Positions 14,602-26,856 are shown, numbered from the stretch's first letter. The stretch is DNA of 64,000 bases from Lateolabrax maculatus (GCA_031216445.1 CM062207.1:2144501-2208500), one strand, 5' to 3'. Notes: generated from the sequence alone by a model not told the origin. Numbers and translations are program-made.

Positions 14602-17585
14602 TACACGCAAGCACAGAAATTATGAAACTGGGTCACATTGCATGAACACACACACTAATTAAAGAAACACACACACACACACACACACACTTCTGCTCCA
14701 CTCGTGCTAATAAGCCAAACTTGAGCCGACCTGATTGGCTGACGCTGCTGTGATGTCACCCCCCTCTCTCTCAGGGTGGTGTCGGGCTCTCGGGACACGA
14801 CGCTCCGCGTGTGGGACGTGTCGACGGGCCGCTGCGAGCACGTGCTGACGGGCCACGTGGCGGCGGTGCGCTGCGTGCAGTACGACGGGCGCCGCGTGGT
14901 GTCGGGGGGCTACGACTACATGGTGAAGGTGTGGGACCCCGAGACGGAGGCCTGCCTGCACACGCTGCAGGGACACACCAACAGAGTGTACTCGCTGCAG
15001 GTACGCACACACGGGATCAGAGGGCGACACGACTGTCTGACTGTTGCATTGTGGGTAATGTAGGCGCTAGGAAGAACTTGTGGAGTAAAAACGAAGATAT
15101 CTCTGGTTCTGCTGCATCGATTTTTAGACTTTTTATTTTCAAACTGTTCATCGTGAGTCCGAGAATGTTCTTGTGTAAAACTCGACCAAGAATAAAGAAA
15201 TCCTCTTCCTGCGAGATAACCCAGCACCAAGTCGAATCCAAACTGACTTGAGGAGTTAAATTCTTAAGAAGTTGTGACAGGAACATATATACATAATGCG
15301 ACACATGTTAACTCCTACGGAGGGTTTCTTGTTGGCTGAAAATTACGTCACGGTGATGGAGACGTCACTTTGTCTCTCCGACCAAAACAAAATGACTGAC
15401 CCCCAACAAGAAATTTTAGAGTTAATGAAGTGAAATCAAACTGTAAACACATCACATCAAGGAAGAGACCTTTTCACAGGACTTTTATTTTATATATTTG
15501 CATCATTTGTCTTCTAATCTGATGTGTTTTGTTTAAGTTCTCAGTATTTCCAGTGAAACTGTCGTATATGAGCTCACACGTCCATCTGTGTGTTTTACAT
15601 CCGTCCGATCTTCTCTCTCTGCAGTTTGATGGAGCGTTTGTGGTCAGCGGCTCGTTGGACACGTCAATCAGAGTCTGGGACGCAGAAACAGGTAGAGACT
15701 TCAGTCCAGACACCAATATAACACAGTTTATATAAATTGATTATGTTGATATATGATTGTTGTTACAAGTCTAATTCTCCCTCCATGAAAGTCCAAATGT
15801 TCAGTTTCCAGATGTTGATTCAACTTTATTGTCATTTTGAAAGTTTGAATTTGTGGTTTAGGTGTTTCCAGTAATTTATTTTTATTAATAACAGTAGATG
15901 TTTTACGGTAGAACATCAACAGCTCTCAGTATAACCGTCATGAAGGACTCCATCAGACTGCTATAGATTTATCTGGGTGTCTCTTCAGTCATAAAAAAAA
16001 ATAATTGTAAAATAGATATAGATAAATATAAAGTATAGGTAAAATAAGTATGAATTATAAAATTATTGAGAACAATTTACATTGAAGGTATTGTAAAATT
16101 AAATGAGTAGATCTGTGTATTTACATTGAAATCAACCAAATTAAGTTGCATTAAATCATTTCAAGTCAGATTAAATGAGAACAAAAATACAAACTCCTTT
16201 AATTTAAAGTAAACCAAACTCCATTTACATTTAATATAATTGTCTCTTTTTTTATAAACAGAATAATTAAAACAATGAATTAAACACACCAAATATCTAC
16301 ACACTGTGGTTTTTAATCAACCTGAATATACCCGTCGATTAGTAGTAAAACGTGTGTGTGTGTGTGTGTGTGTCCAGGTGGGTGCGTCCACACGCTGACG
16401 GGCCACCAATCACTGACCAGCGGGATGGAGCTGCGCGACAACATCCTGGTGTCCGGGAACGCCGACTCAACGGTCCGAGTGTGGGACGTCCGGACGGGAC
16501 AGTGTCTCCACACGCTGCAAGGTGAGAGGACGACGACGACGTGTGTGTGTGTGTGGAGAATAGGAAGACAGGAGTGGTGGAAAAGTAGAAATAAAACCGT
16601 GTAGAAATACTATGTGACAAATAAAAGTCCTGCATTTAAAATCTCATTGTGCAGAACTTACTTTATATACTGCTGGGTATCTTAATCTGTAATAACAAAA
16701 CAACATGTAGTGAAGCAAAAAGTACAATATTTGCCTCCAAATAGTACAAAAGTAAGTATACAGAAACCTTAAAGTAATTTAAAACTGTACTCCAGTGCAG
16801 TACTTGAGTAGATGGACTAATCAAGTAAAAAGGCTAAATATTACAGCTTCTAAAATATACATTTGTGCTGTTTTGTATCGTTGAATATTGAGCAACAGAA
16901 TCTTTAACTCATAATGGACATTTTTTCAATATTCTCTGACACACACTCTGAATACACCACAATCGCTAAATCAAAAAAAAATAATTAATGGACAAATTAA
17001 TTAGAGATATAATCAGTTACATCCTCTCCCTAAAGTAGTAAAAGAAAAACAAACACAAATGTTTGTGTAAAAGAAATCCTAAAACTGAAAACGTGATGAA
17101 GTGAATGAGTTAATAAGTCTGTGACCTGCAGTACTGGTAGTATCGTCTCTGTGTCTCCGTGGCGACGGGGTCAGAGGTCACAGTGTGATGTCGTTTCAGG
17201 TCCCAACAAGCACCAGTCGGCGGTGACGTGCCTTCAGTTCTGCCGAGGTCTGGTCCTGTCCAGCTCCGACGACGGGACGGTCAAACTGTGGGACCTGAAG
17301 ACCGGCGCCTGGCTGCGAGACGTGGTGGCGCTGCAGAGCCGTGGATCAGGTCAGGACCGCCAACACCCCCCCCCCCCACCCCTTTACTGTACGACTCACC
17401 TGTTACAGACACCCGACTCTAAACCAATCGCACGTCTTCCTTTCTCGACAGGTGGCGTCGTGTGGCGAATCAGAGCGTCCGACACTCGGCTGGTGTGCGC
17501 CGCCGGCAGCAGGAACGGGACGGAGGAGACCAAACTGCTGGTGCTGGACTTCGACCTGGACGACAAGAAGAAGGAGACGGACTGA
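4111..17585 (+). CDS. fbxw7: F-box/WD40 repeat protein 7 (SCF substrate receptor), 556 aa
   Basis: Substrate-recognition subunit of the SCF E3 ubiquitin ligase; family members bind phosphodegrons in cyclin E, Myc and Notch. There are 13 coding exons: 4111-4149, 7701-7783, 8051-8186, 9009-9143, 9268-9391, 11190-11326, 11422-11535, 13873-14054, 14775-15000, 15625-15691, 16378-16521, 17200-17349 and 17452-17585. All have GT-AG ends and consistent phase. Exon 1 encodes MGFYGTLKLIFYK, matching the end of the mammalian beta-isoform N-terminus. The dimerisation helix spans about residues 75-125, the F-box about 125-172 (SLLPKELALYVLTFL), and WD40 repeats 219 to about 545. Phosphodegron-contacting residues are kept: R285, R309, R323, R349 and Y363, equivalent to human R441, R465, R479, R505 and Y519. 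The region coded by exons 2, 3 and 6 is clearly diverged from human, so this may be a second teleost copy. Identity is very secure; paralogue status is inferred. Confidence 0.95.
4560..5290. repeat. Degenerate tandem repeat, about 160-190-base unit, four copies
   Basis: A recurring block resembling AAAATCAGACAAA...CTTTAGTG...CTTGTTCATC...ACAGCTACAAACCAC starts near 4634, 4821, 4980 and 5160. Each copy ends with a segment like CCTTAGAAA followed by an AT-rich stretch. Copies are diverged by many substitutions and small indels, so the array is old. I cannot assign it to a named family. Confidence 0.65.
6377..6633. mobile_element. Non-autonomous hAT-type MITE in fbxw7 intron 1
   Basis: The left end reads TAGGGTTGGGTACCG and the right end, reverse-complemented, reads GTAGGGTCAGGTACCG, giving terminal inverted repeats of about 15 bases. 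The 8-mer CTGTTAAG flanks the element at 6369-6376 and 6634-6641; one base at the right edge makes the exact boundary ambiguous. Eight-base target duplications and a TAGGG terminus fit the hAT superfamily. The interior has several inverted GGTACC motifs and no open frame. Confidence 0.75.
8190..8221. repeat. (CA)n at the donor side of fbxw7 exon 3
   Basis: CA run beginning within six bases of the exon 3 donor site. Confidence 0.9.
9234..9265. repeat. (TG)n forming the acceptor tract of fbxw7 exon 5
   Basis: TG run that ends directly in the CAG acceptor at 9265-9267, taking the place of a pyrimidine tract. Confidence 0.9.
10585..10643. repeat. (TG)n microsatellite in fbxw7 intron 5
   Basis: About 29 uninterrupted units of TG. 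Confidence 0.95.
12990..13003. promoter_or_regulatory. X-box-like palindrome GTTGCCACGGCAAC
   Basis: Perfect inverted repeat GTTGCC/GGCAAC with a 2-base centre, inside fbxw7 intron 7. It fits the RFX-family X-box consensus. Function is not shown by sequence alone. Confidence 0.4.
13039..13103. repeat. (TG)n microsatellite in fbxw7 intron 7
   Basis: About 32 uninterrupted TG units, among the longest dinucleotide runs in the window. Confidence 0.95.
14055..14690. repeat. CA-rich intron 8 of fbxw7
   Basis: Almost the whole intron is composed of CA runs and degenerate ACAC-rich sequence. It starts at the donor (GTAAAACACAC) and stops about 80 bases before the next exon. Confidence 0.9.
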
Positions 17586-19860
17586 GGAGCAGTGATGTCA
17601 GAGTGATGTCATCAACGGGTGTGATGACGCCATGAAAGACGATTGGGATTATATTTTTCAAAGGAAGACGTTTTTTTGACCAAAGTCACGTCTGGATGCA
17701 GTTTCTCCAACCGTCAGACGGACAGGTGTGAATGTGACGAGGCGTCCTGATTGGCTGGCAGACAAACAGACAAAAAATCCACGACGACCTGGAAACCTGA
17801 CGTGGATGATGATGATGATGATGATGATCGCAAAAAAGGCCAAAATGATAAAGAAAACAGTTTTAACGTCGACGTGAAATGGCTGCACTGACGTGGGCGA
17901 CGCCAAATGGGTGCAAACAAAATGTCCACCACAATCAAGTCGCACCCAAACGACCATCACAAAATGGCTTCCAAGGAGCCGTGCGCGACATATGAATGTT
18001 TTTTTTGACGCTTTGACGAACAGAAACATTGGATGTAAACGGTTTCCACAACAACGGGTGAATTTGACGATTTGATTTACGGTGGATTTACGTTGATCAG
18101 AAATCTCTCGGAGAAAACGATGGATTTAAGCGACTATGACGATGATGGTTGAATGTTTGTGGAGGATCCAACCAATGGGGGGGGGGGGGCATTGACTTTT
18201 ATTGCTGCTGAACCAATGAGGAGGTCGACGACGCCGTTTAGACAAACCAATCAAAATGTACCAAATCTTGAAGGCCGAAGTCTCGCGGCGACTTTTTGAG
18301 GCAGCGGAGATGTAAAGATTCTGGTGAAAGTTGCCCGTCTCCGTTGCCTCTTAACGTCGTTTGGCGTGTTTCGGCCCTGCAGTACTGTAACATGTGTCGC
18401 GTTTGGAAGCTGTAGGCGAGACGGCGACGGCACAGGAAACGCTGGGCGTTATCTCGACTGGTGGAACCAGGAAGTCAAGTGGCTGATGGGAATAAAAGTT
18501 CCCGATCCAGCAGAGGAGGGAAGGACTGAACCAGAAACCAGTTTAATCAAGCCACAACAGGAGCCTTACAGCCGCAAAACAAACCCTCACTTTCATTCAA
18601 GCTTCTCAGCCGCGTTTCTTTGGAAATAAAACACATTATTTTACATTTAATATAATCCCTCCAAGCTGCTGATCGCCTCCTATAAAACCCGCAAACTAAA
18701 TCACTCACAGACCCACGTTTCAATGATTTATGGTGCATCTCTGCTCATAATGCAAATCCTCAGTTTTCCTGCCAAAAGTGGAGTTTAACTGCCGAAAAAA
18801 ACCTGGCGGAGTCAAACAGTTTTAATAGTAATGGTGGCACGTGTCACAGTAGGAAATATAATAAGATTAATAATGACTGGATACCATTTAGCTGCGTCAG
18901 TTTCAGGGTATTGGTATTGTTGTTATTACCATGTTTTTCCTGCTTTGACCTGTTGGCAGGAAAACAAGGTTCAGCAGATTTGCATCTTTACTAAACACTA
19001 AATCACTAAATCACTCTTCAAAATGTATGCATTAGTCCTGCTAAATGTAAAATAAGTCATTTGCTGTAAACCTGTTTTAAAGATGTTGCTTTTTATTTGT
19101 GCAAATTTGAGTGAAAATCAGAAAATTGAACTAACTTTTTACTCTTGAATATGCTTTTTAAATGATTTTTTCCATCATGGACTGATGCCATCAAGTCATT
19201 TAACTTTACAGCAAGAAAATCAATACACAGAAAGACTTAAAGAAGCAAAGAGAGGCCATTCGATCTTATAAGCAACTGACCACTTAACTCTGAACTTTAA
19301 TCACTTTTGAATACTTCATGATGATATCTAAATATCACTTAATTTAAGCATTTAAATTTATGTGATTCTGAAGTTTTTATATTTTTATTATTTTCGGGTT
19401 AAATTTCACAATATAAAAAGTTTAATTGTTTTGGCCTTTCTGTGCTTCCATAAACCTTTGATTCATGTATTTTCAGCTGTTTTTCAACCCAAATCTCTAA
19501 AGGGTCACTCTACATGTTTTCCTTGGCTTATGAAATATTAAAAGAAATATATAAATAATTTAAAACAACTCCCTTCACCAGATATTAATCCGATAAGCTG
19601 TCGTTGCCAGGCAACACCTCCAGCCAATAAGCAGAGATTTGGGTGATATTTCCCCCGGCAACAAGTGGTATTTCAGGCGGCGTTCTTCCTGGTTGACCTT
19701 TGCAGGTGTGAGGCTCTGGTGATGTCATCGTGTAAAATACTGTAAATACAAAGAGGATGTAAATAATCGGCTTTTTATAAGAAGAAAATATTGTTGATGG
19801 TGGAAAGAGAAGAGAACAGGATGGATACGGATCAATAAAGATGAGTTTTATAAAACGCTG
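17586..19860 (+). other. Probable fbxw7 3' UTR
   Basis: Sequence following the TGA has no other gene. Candidate polyadenylation signals occur near 18,625 (GGAAATAAAAC) and at 19834-19839 (AATAAA); the latter is followed by a short T/G-rich stretch and is the better candidate for the distal end. It contains a (GAT)n run at 17805-17828, a 13-base G run at 18177-18189, and a palindrome GTTGCCAGGCAAC at 19603-19615. The extent is inferred, not proven. Confidence 0.5.
19834..19839 (+). terminator. Candidate distal poly(A) signal of fbxw7
   Basis: Canonical AATAAA about 2.25 kb after the stop codon. Confidence 0.45.
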
Positions 19861-20259
19861 AGTGGTCGACTTCTTCTTTCTCAGAGTGAATCTGAAGCAT
19901 TTTTATGATCTTATAATGTTTCATAGAAAAAAACTTTATAATTTGGTCCTAATTAAATGAAAAATAATAGACTGTGTTTAACTGGTGCTCTTATAATTAA
20001 TGAATTGCTTGTGTAATCTGGAGTCTTTTAATCAGTATTTATACAATTCAACATACTGTATGTGAAGAATAACTTTTCTGATAATCTATGAATGATGAAT
20101 TGATATTAATGTGGGTTTAAACTGAGTTCCTTCTTTCTTTTTCCCAACAATTGAGACTGAATGACAGAAGTTCCCAACAGGAGACGATGGAGGAGCAAAA
20201 AACTAAAAATTAAAGAAGTAAAGATCCAGCCTGGAAACTGATGGGGGGGGGGGGGGGCG

Positions 20260-20273
20260 GTTGCTATGGTAAC
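20260..20273. promoter_or_regulatory. X-box-like motif GTTGCTATGGTAAC
   Basis: Matches the RFX/ciliary X-box consensus GYTRYYATRRNAAC at every position. An identical 14-mer occurs at 32243-32256. Confidence 0.4.
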
Positions 20274-20585
20274 GACGCTGGTTAAAACGCCAGCGGCAAC
20301 GACGGAAAAAACCCTTTAAACTGTGAAGACGTCGGGTTCAGAGCTGCTGGAGGATTAAAAAGGTGTTTGTAGTTCAACACTTCATTCATCTCAGTAAATG
20401 TTGCTTTTTCTCTCTGGAGTCAAAAATCCTCCAACAAAGAATCTCAAACAAAACTTTCTTTGTGTTTTTAACTGAGACGAAAGTGACTTTAAACTGCAGA
20501 GCTTCCTCTTCATCCTCCTCTCCCTCGGTCTGTCTCGGCAGATCTTTGTGTTTCAGAGGGAACTGAAACAGTCATTGATGAAATC

Positions 20586-20593
<8 letters not shown>

Positions 20594-20645
<52 letters not shown>
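20594..20645. repeat. (TG)n microsatellite
   Basis: About 26 TG units; a CA run of about 11 units follows near 20733-20755. Confidence 0.95.
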
Positions 20646-20648
<3 letters not shown>

Positions 20649-20828
20649 AAGTAGCTGAAAACATCTCTCATCTATTACCCATGAGGCTTTGTAGCTTGTT
20701 GACAGCACAATAGTAACTCCCCTCAGGGCCAACCACACACACACACACACACACAAACACAAACATATAGAAATACACACAGATTTATACATAAAAACTA
20801 ACATACTTTGATGTTTGACAGTGTATGT

Positions 20829-20833
<5 letters not shown>

Positions 20834-20891
<58 letters not shown>
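20834..20891. repeat. (CA)n microsatellite
   Basis: About 29 CA units. Confidence 0.95.
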
Positions 20892-20894
<3 letters not shown>

Positions 20895-20989
20895 CGAGCC
20901 CCAGCCTGATGTTTTGATGTTTTTTTTTTTTTTATACTGTTGGCTACTCAGGCTGAGTGCTTTCACTTGACTTTATTAGGCATTTTAAT

Positions 20990-20991
<2 letters not shown>

Positions 20992-21043
<52 letters not shown>

Positions 21044-21066
21044 ACAGAGAGCTGTTTGTTTGGCAT

Positions 21067-21120
<54 letters not shown>
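20992..21120. repeat. Inverted dinucleotide pair: (CA)25 then (GT)26
   Basis: A CA run (20992-21042) and a GT run (21069-21120) are separated by only 26 unique bases, so the two arrays are reverse complements and could fold into a hairpin of about 50 bp. Further TG (21181-21212) and CA (21260-21281) runs follow. Confidence 0.9.
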
Positions 21121-21122
<2 letters not shown>

Positions 21123-21177
21123 CCTATATTTTATTGTTCTGGTCCACAGTGAGGGTTGATTGATTATGTATGTTGAG

Positions 21178-21215
<38 letters not shown>

Positions 21216-21457
21216 CGCTTGTGGCCAAACTGAACCTCCAGTGTTTCCTGTGTGAGGTGCACACACACACACACACACACTCACAGATTAATGTAATTCA
21301 ACTAACAGCAACACTTATTGGCTGAAGTAGTTTCAGTTACTACGGCAAATGAGACGATCACTCAAATGATCTTTATTGGAATGAAACACAAACAAAGAGT
21401 CACAATACAAACTATTCTTCGTCCATTTATCTGCCACCCTGCAGTGTTTCAGCCCGG

Positions 21458-21472
21458 CCACCAGAGGGCGCC
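21458..21472 (+). promoter_or_regulatory. CTCF-like motif CCACCAGAGGGCGCC
   Basis: Matches the core consensus CCASYAGRKGGCRC at every position. It lies in the intergenic DNA between fbxw7 and the receptor array, where an insulator would make sense. Single motif; occupancy cannot be known from sequence. Confidence 0.45.
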
Positions 21473-23059
21473 ACAGACTGACAGCCAGCTCAACACTTCA
21501 CATTGTTACTTTAAATGAATCTGATCATTTAAATGATATAAAGTGGGAGACCAAACATCTCAAATGAGGTTTAGTTTACTTATTTAAAGAACGTCCCCAC
21601 AGTCTTGTAGTTTAAAGGTGTGTGGACCTGTTTTCTTCCTTTCTGTTCCTTACAACTGTCCACAACGTATAAATATGGAAGATGTTCATTTAAACTCATA
21701 ATATACTGCATATGGTCATAATAATATAAAAACTGAAACACACACTCTTCACCAACAGGCAGAAACCCTTCCTCCCTCATCACTAACAACAGGTACAATT
21801 AGTCACTATGACATTACACTATACTGCAGACCCCCCCCCAACACAAAGTGTTTCCACCTCCTCCGGTCGGAGCTTCTGACCAACATACGCTTCTGAAAGA
21901 GCTAAATTACGTAACTGTACAAACATATCATGCTGTATATATTATATTGTAACAGAAACATTATGCAGTAACATGTTCATACTATTTTTGCATACATAGT
22001 CTCAATATATTTACAACCCACTTCTGAAAATAGGTTAACTTATTATTTATGCAGTATTTATTCCAGCCCTGCCGTGATCTCTGCCACTATAGTTGTAGTA
22101 GCAATCTGACCTGTATAAAATATAGTTTGTTGTCCAACCCTTGTTGCAAATTGTAGCTATATGATTGTTATAAGTTTGCTTATATTTGTTAAGCTTGATA
22201 TCTTTATTAAACTCTATGTCTGTATCATCCTATAGATTTATCCACTATACTGTTTTTACAGATATTAAGAGCTACATACAATTAACTTGTATGTTTCAAT
22301 AAAGCTGATTACCTTTTGGTAACTTTCCTAAATTGAGCTCTTCTGTTCCTTTGTCATACATATATTCATAAGAACAAGAACATATCTTTGGGGTACCTGG
22401 CTTCACATTAGTGATCCTGGATATCATAAAGCTGGTTATTAACAGGTTTACTCAGTTAACTCTGGGTTTATCCATGTTTATGTGAAAGAGGCAGAGCGAC
22501 ATCGTCAGAACCTAAACACTCAACATGATACGAGATGAGTCAGTGACACCAGAGGGAATTATGCTTTTATATAGTTCAGGCTGTAAATACATGTAGGAAA
22601 TAATATATGTTGTTTAAAATACGATGAACGTGGCTGAGGCTCAGACCTGACTTTGTTCAGCCTACGACAAAGACACTCACACCTGTCCAGCAGCACAAAG
22701 GAGCAGCAATGCAACAAGGGGATGGCTCTACCTTTTGTTTTGCTGCAGCGTGCAGCAGATCTGACCCAGTGCATTACGACTGAAGCAGCCAGTCGTGTAC
22801 CTCCTGGGTATCTTTTTAAAAAGTGGCTTACGGTTACAGCAATAAACTTATGAAAGGTGAGACACAGACATGTATTCTTCTCAAAGATGTTAATCCATAA
22901 GTACTTTATATCTCCCAGACTGGTCTTTCTTATTCCAGGAGGCCTTTTGAATCTAGTCAATGATGTTGTTCCTGCAGGAAGATGTTGTAGTGTTTGTAAA
23001 TTGTAAACACAGTGTGATCAGGGCTGCAAACTGTTGACAGGAAAGGGGCTGAGTCTGTG

Positions 23060-23166
23060 GTTCTTCTCTGGTTATGCTACAGAGGAGCTGAAAGCTGAAG
23101 AATAAATGATGCATGTTAACATCAGGACAGGAAAGCACAGCAGAGTTTCCCTCCTCCATACTGTCG
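23060..23166 (+). other. Probable 5' UTR exon of receptor copy A
   Basis: A stretch ending CATACTGTCG before a good donor (GTAAGAG at 23167) aligns with a similar exon end before copy C (CATACAGCAG, donor at 34125). Downstream intron sequence is also similar between the two blocks. The exon start is not defined. Confidence 0.4.
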
Positions 23167-24131
23167 GTAAGAGCTCCTTCTTAAAGTAAAACTTGTGTGT
23201 TAAAGGTTCAAATACGTTATGATTTTATAATCTTTGACTGTTAAAACAATGTACAGATTAATTTGTGCACTTAAAGCAAAATGTTGTTTATTAGGTTTTC
23301 ACTGCAGTCTATATAAAGTGGACTTCTGTCATGTCACACATGTAAAAATGTGCCTGTGTTTTCATACTGTTGCAGATTTTTATACAAACCTTTTATAGAA
23401 AACGTTGAGCTCCATTTTCAAGTCCAAATTATTATTCTTAAAGTAAAACTCTGAAAGATGATGAAGTGAAAGATTGTGTATGTGTGAGAAGTACCAGCCT
23501 CAAGCTATAAAGGAAGGTTTTCAGATTTTGTCTAAGTATCTTAATACAAACTCACATATGTTGAAGAGTTATTGTTCGCTGTAATTGTTCCTCCTGAAGT
23601 GATGTCTTATCACAACTTTACTGTAAGACATGGACATCAGAAGTCCTCTGAAAAGGTTCGGTCTGCATTTAGGTGAAGATACTGTTGTAACATGAGGTTT
23701 CAGTCGTCTCAGTCAGATAAATCCAGTTGGTTTTTAGAACAAAATTCAGGTATAAATATTTCTAAAACATCAGACAAAATGTCTTCAAAAGTTCATACAT
23801 GCTGTACAGGAGGAGAAGAGAAAGAAAAGCCAAAAAGATTCTTCATCAGGCATTATTTCACTGTCTGTGTTTTCTACCAGTCTGGGTGCAGCTGTTGCCA
23901 CGAGGCTGTTGTCAGTTAACACAGGAAATCACATCAGATGTGGAGTCATAAAAACAGATCACACTGTGAGAGAACGAAGAGAGTGAAACCAAAGAAAAAC
24001 TAAATCTAATCTAGAACTTTTACCCTGTTCAACCTAATTTCCCAGTAAGTAAAGGCAGATATTTGATTTGTGTAATTTCTATGAAAATAACCATAAAACA
24101 AGCTGTTTTATTGTATTTTCAGGAGTCCAGG

Positions 24132-26856
24132 ATGCTGCATCCAATGATGGAGCCCAGTGATGGAGGATCCTTCAGCACCTGCAGGGGACTCTCTGTTATT
24201 CTTCTCATACTCATCTATTCTGGAGGTAAATTTACATGTAAAACACTCCAGTAACAAACTGATGTGTTTGTGTTGGAAAGCAGAAGTAAAAACTCAGCTA
24301 TTTAGCAGAAGACACAGAGAGAAAGAGTCCAAGTCAGGGGAAGTCAGTAGGATTCATTCTCTGGGAACCATGAATGTCTGTACAAATGTAATGGTGGACG
24401 GCTCGAAACAACAGATTCAGAGCATCAGCTGCTTTTTATATTTTCACTGCCACCTACATGCTGTCAGTGACATCCTCACGGTCTGATGCTCTTTGGGACT
24501 TTCGGTCAGACATAATGTCTCATGTTGAGTAAGAAATAAACTGCAGTCAATAAAAAGAGAAGTACAAAGAGAAGTTTCTATTTCTCTCAGACAAGACTTT
24601 TCCAAACACAGACGTGTTAAACTCTGCACATATGTTGCTCTATGAATGTGCTTGAAGCTGCAGTAGTCGGTGCTACATAATCTAACAGAGACAACTCTCA
24701 GGTCTTTTCACTGCAGCTCTGAACTTTATCACATGGATTATTTCTTATTTTCAGAATGTAAAACCTATATTTTGATGACATGAATTATAACTGTGTTACT
24801 GTTTCTTGTTTGTTCTTTAGTTTCCCTTGCAGCTGAGTCAGAGCTGATTTGTTCACATCAACCAATCGTAGCCCTGGTTGGTGATGATGTTATTCTACCA
24901 TGTCACCTTGAGCCTCCCATCAGTGCCAGTTCTGAGACAGTGGTGTGGACCAAACCTCCTTTAGACCCAAAGTACATCCATGTTCACAAAGAGGGACGAC
25001 TCATGTTTGAACTTCAAAATCCATCTTATTTTTATCGCACAAGACTGTTTATCGATGAACTGACGAAAGGAAACGTCTCCCTGGACATCGACAATGTGAA
25101 ACTCTCTGATAGAGGAAAATACTTCTGCATCCTTCGAACATTACAGAAGGAAGCTTCCATCCAACTCACTGTTGGTAAGTCAGACTTGCTGCCAGGAGCA
25201 CAGAGAGGATGAATTACACATTTCTGCTGACTGATTAGAAGTTTTAGAAGCAAGCAGTCATGATAAAGACAAGTAGAAGAGGAACAGTTCAAAATGACTG
25301 TAAAAACATTAAAGGTGCATGTGGAGTTTTCTTGTAATCAAACAACAGTTCTGTTCACATTCAGTGTTTCTCACCAAAACACACTGTGTGTTTCCTTGAA
25401 GTTTTCATTATTAAACCTTTACAAAGCAGATTCTCTGAACATTTTAAACCTGTTTTAGGTACAGCCATGTTTGTCTTCTTCTTCCTGTCTTTGCTGGTTC
25501 ATTGCTGCATTTCTTGGCACATTACTGCCACCTGCAGGTCAGTGGAATAATGTGAAACCAATAGCAGGACTGAACATCGCATCAGGGAGCCACTGATAAA
25601 ACCACGTACAGTGCCCTTTAAATCCACATGGTAACAGTTGTGTATTTGATTTGCTATAAAAAGCAGCAGAGAAGAAGACTGAAAACGTTCAAAAGAAGGC
25701 TTTGAAAATGTTTTATAGTAGTAGATGCGTTCAACATGTTTGTAAGGTTTAAAGATGTTTTGGTGTGAAATGTTGTTAACTTTTCCCCTAAAAAGTGCTT
25801 CTAATATAGTTTGATAATAATTCAAATCAGTTTGAAACTCCTCGTCTCTTCTCACCAGGCGCCGTCTCCACGCCCGTCATACAGGTCGTCTCAGACATCA
25901 GTGCAGAGGTGGTGTTACAGTGTGAGTGTGCAGGCTGGTATCCAGAGCCTGAGGTGTTGTGGCTGGACGCTGAGGGAAACCTCCTCTCTGCTGGACCTAC
26001 AGAGACAGTCAGAGGTCCTGATGACCTCTATACTGTCAGCAGCAGACTGACTGTGGAGAAGAGACACAGCAACAGCTTCACCTGTAGAGTCCAACAGAAG
26101 GACATCAACCAGACCAGAGAGACACAGATTCATGTTGCAGGTTATAAAGAGCTCGACTACATTAAACACATCGTCACTGTTGGCTTTAAACAGTTGAGGT
26201 CTAGTTTGATTCTGTTCTGTGTTGTTTCATTTCAGTTGGTTTCTTCATGGATCAGAACTGTTCTTATTGGAGTCGGGCCCTCATCATTCCTCTTGGCATC
26301 GCTGTCTTGTTTGGCCTTATTATCCATACATTGAACTGTAAGTCACGTCTTCATTTGCCTTTCTTGTGTCAGGTTACTTTCAGAGCTCTTTATCATTGTG
26401 AAATTTAATTAATTGAATCAATAACACAAAGTAGGTAAAATGCAAACCAGAACAGGAAATATAAACCTGTGGTACAGGTGGTGCAGAGATCCAAGCACAC
26501 CACAGAGCTGGATATCTTGCAGCCTGCTTCAGGTTTGTCGGGCATCATTCAGTATTATTGTCAGCTCTCTGTTTGTCTTTGACAGTAGTGACCCGTACTG
26601 GTTGGTCTGGGTGCCTGTTACAGAGGCTGGGACCAGTTTAACTAAATGCTTTTTCTCATGATGGAATACTTTATATTACACCTGTAACGCAACTAAATAT
26701 CTTTTCTCTTGTCATTTTGGTGTAAGAAAAATGCTCTTCTTCTGTTGGCACACAGACAACAGGAGGAACCAGCAGAACGTGGTCAAGATAAAGAAGAGGA
26801 GGAGGTCGAGGAGGGGGGGGGGAGCGAGAGCAGGAGGATCAGGAGGGGGAGGATGA
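24132..26856 (+). CDS. Butyrophilin-like Ig receptor, copy A, 310 aa
   Basis: Type I membrane protein of the BTN/MOG-like B7-related family, cell-surface immune regulators. Exons: leader 24132-24225, IgV 24821-25174, IgC-like 25859-26140, TM 26236-26337, cytoplasmic 26756-26856; every junction is phase 1. The signal peptide core is LSVILLILIYSG. IgV (about residues 32-149) has Cys59 in VILPCHL, Trp74 and Cys134 in GKYFC, plus an NVS sequon. The IgC-like domain has the WYPEPEV motif typical of butyrophilins. The TM segment is IIPLGIAVLFGLII. The tail is short, basic and Gly-rich, ending at a TGA inside a GA-rich purine stretch; in copy B the homologous exon runs about 190 codons further. No B30.2 exon was found. 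The ligand is unknown. An alternative ATG at residue 5 (24144) matches the start used by copy C. Confidence 0.85.

Larger units (their letters stand above)
19870..23000. other. Intergenic region between fbxw7 and the receptor array
   Basis: No gene recognised. It contains a 15-base G run at 20243-20257 beside an X-box-like motif (20260-20273), dense CA/TG arrays (20594-21281) and a CTCF-like motif (21458-21472). The rest is AT-rich. A 133-codon open frame on the minus strand near 22559-22960 has no recognisable domain. Confidence 0.7.

Noticed and set aside
22559..22960. 133-codon minus-strand open frame
   Set aside because: No recognisable motif, odd composition, and it overlaps AT-rich intergenic DNA; likely chance.
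23779..23919. Repeated open frame MSSKVHTCCTGGEE near 23779 and again at 39138 (same block near 34455)
   Set aside because: It recurs because the intron block is duplicated; downstream frames diverge and no splice structure supports coding.
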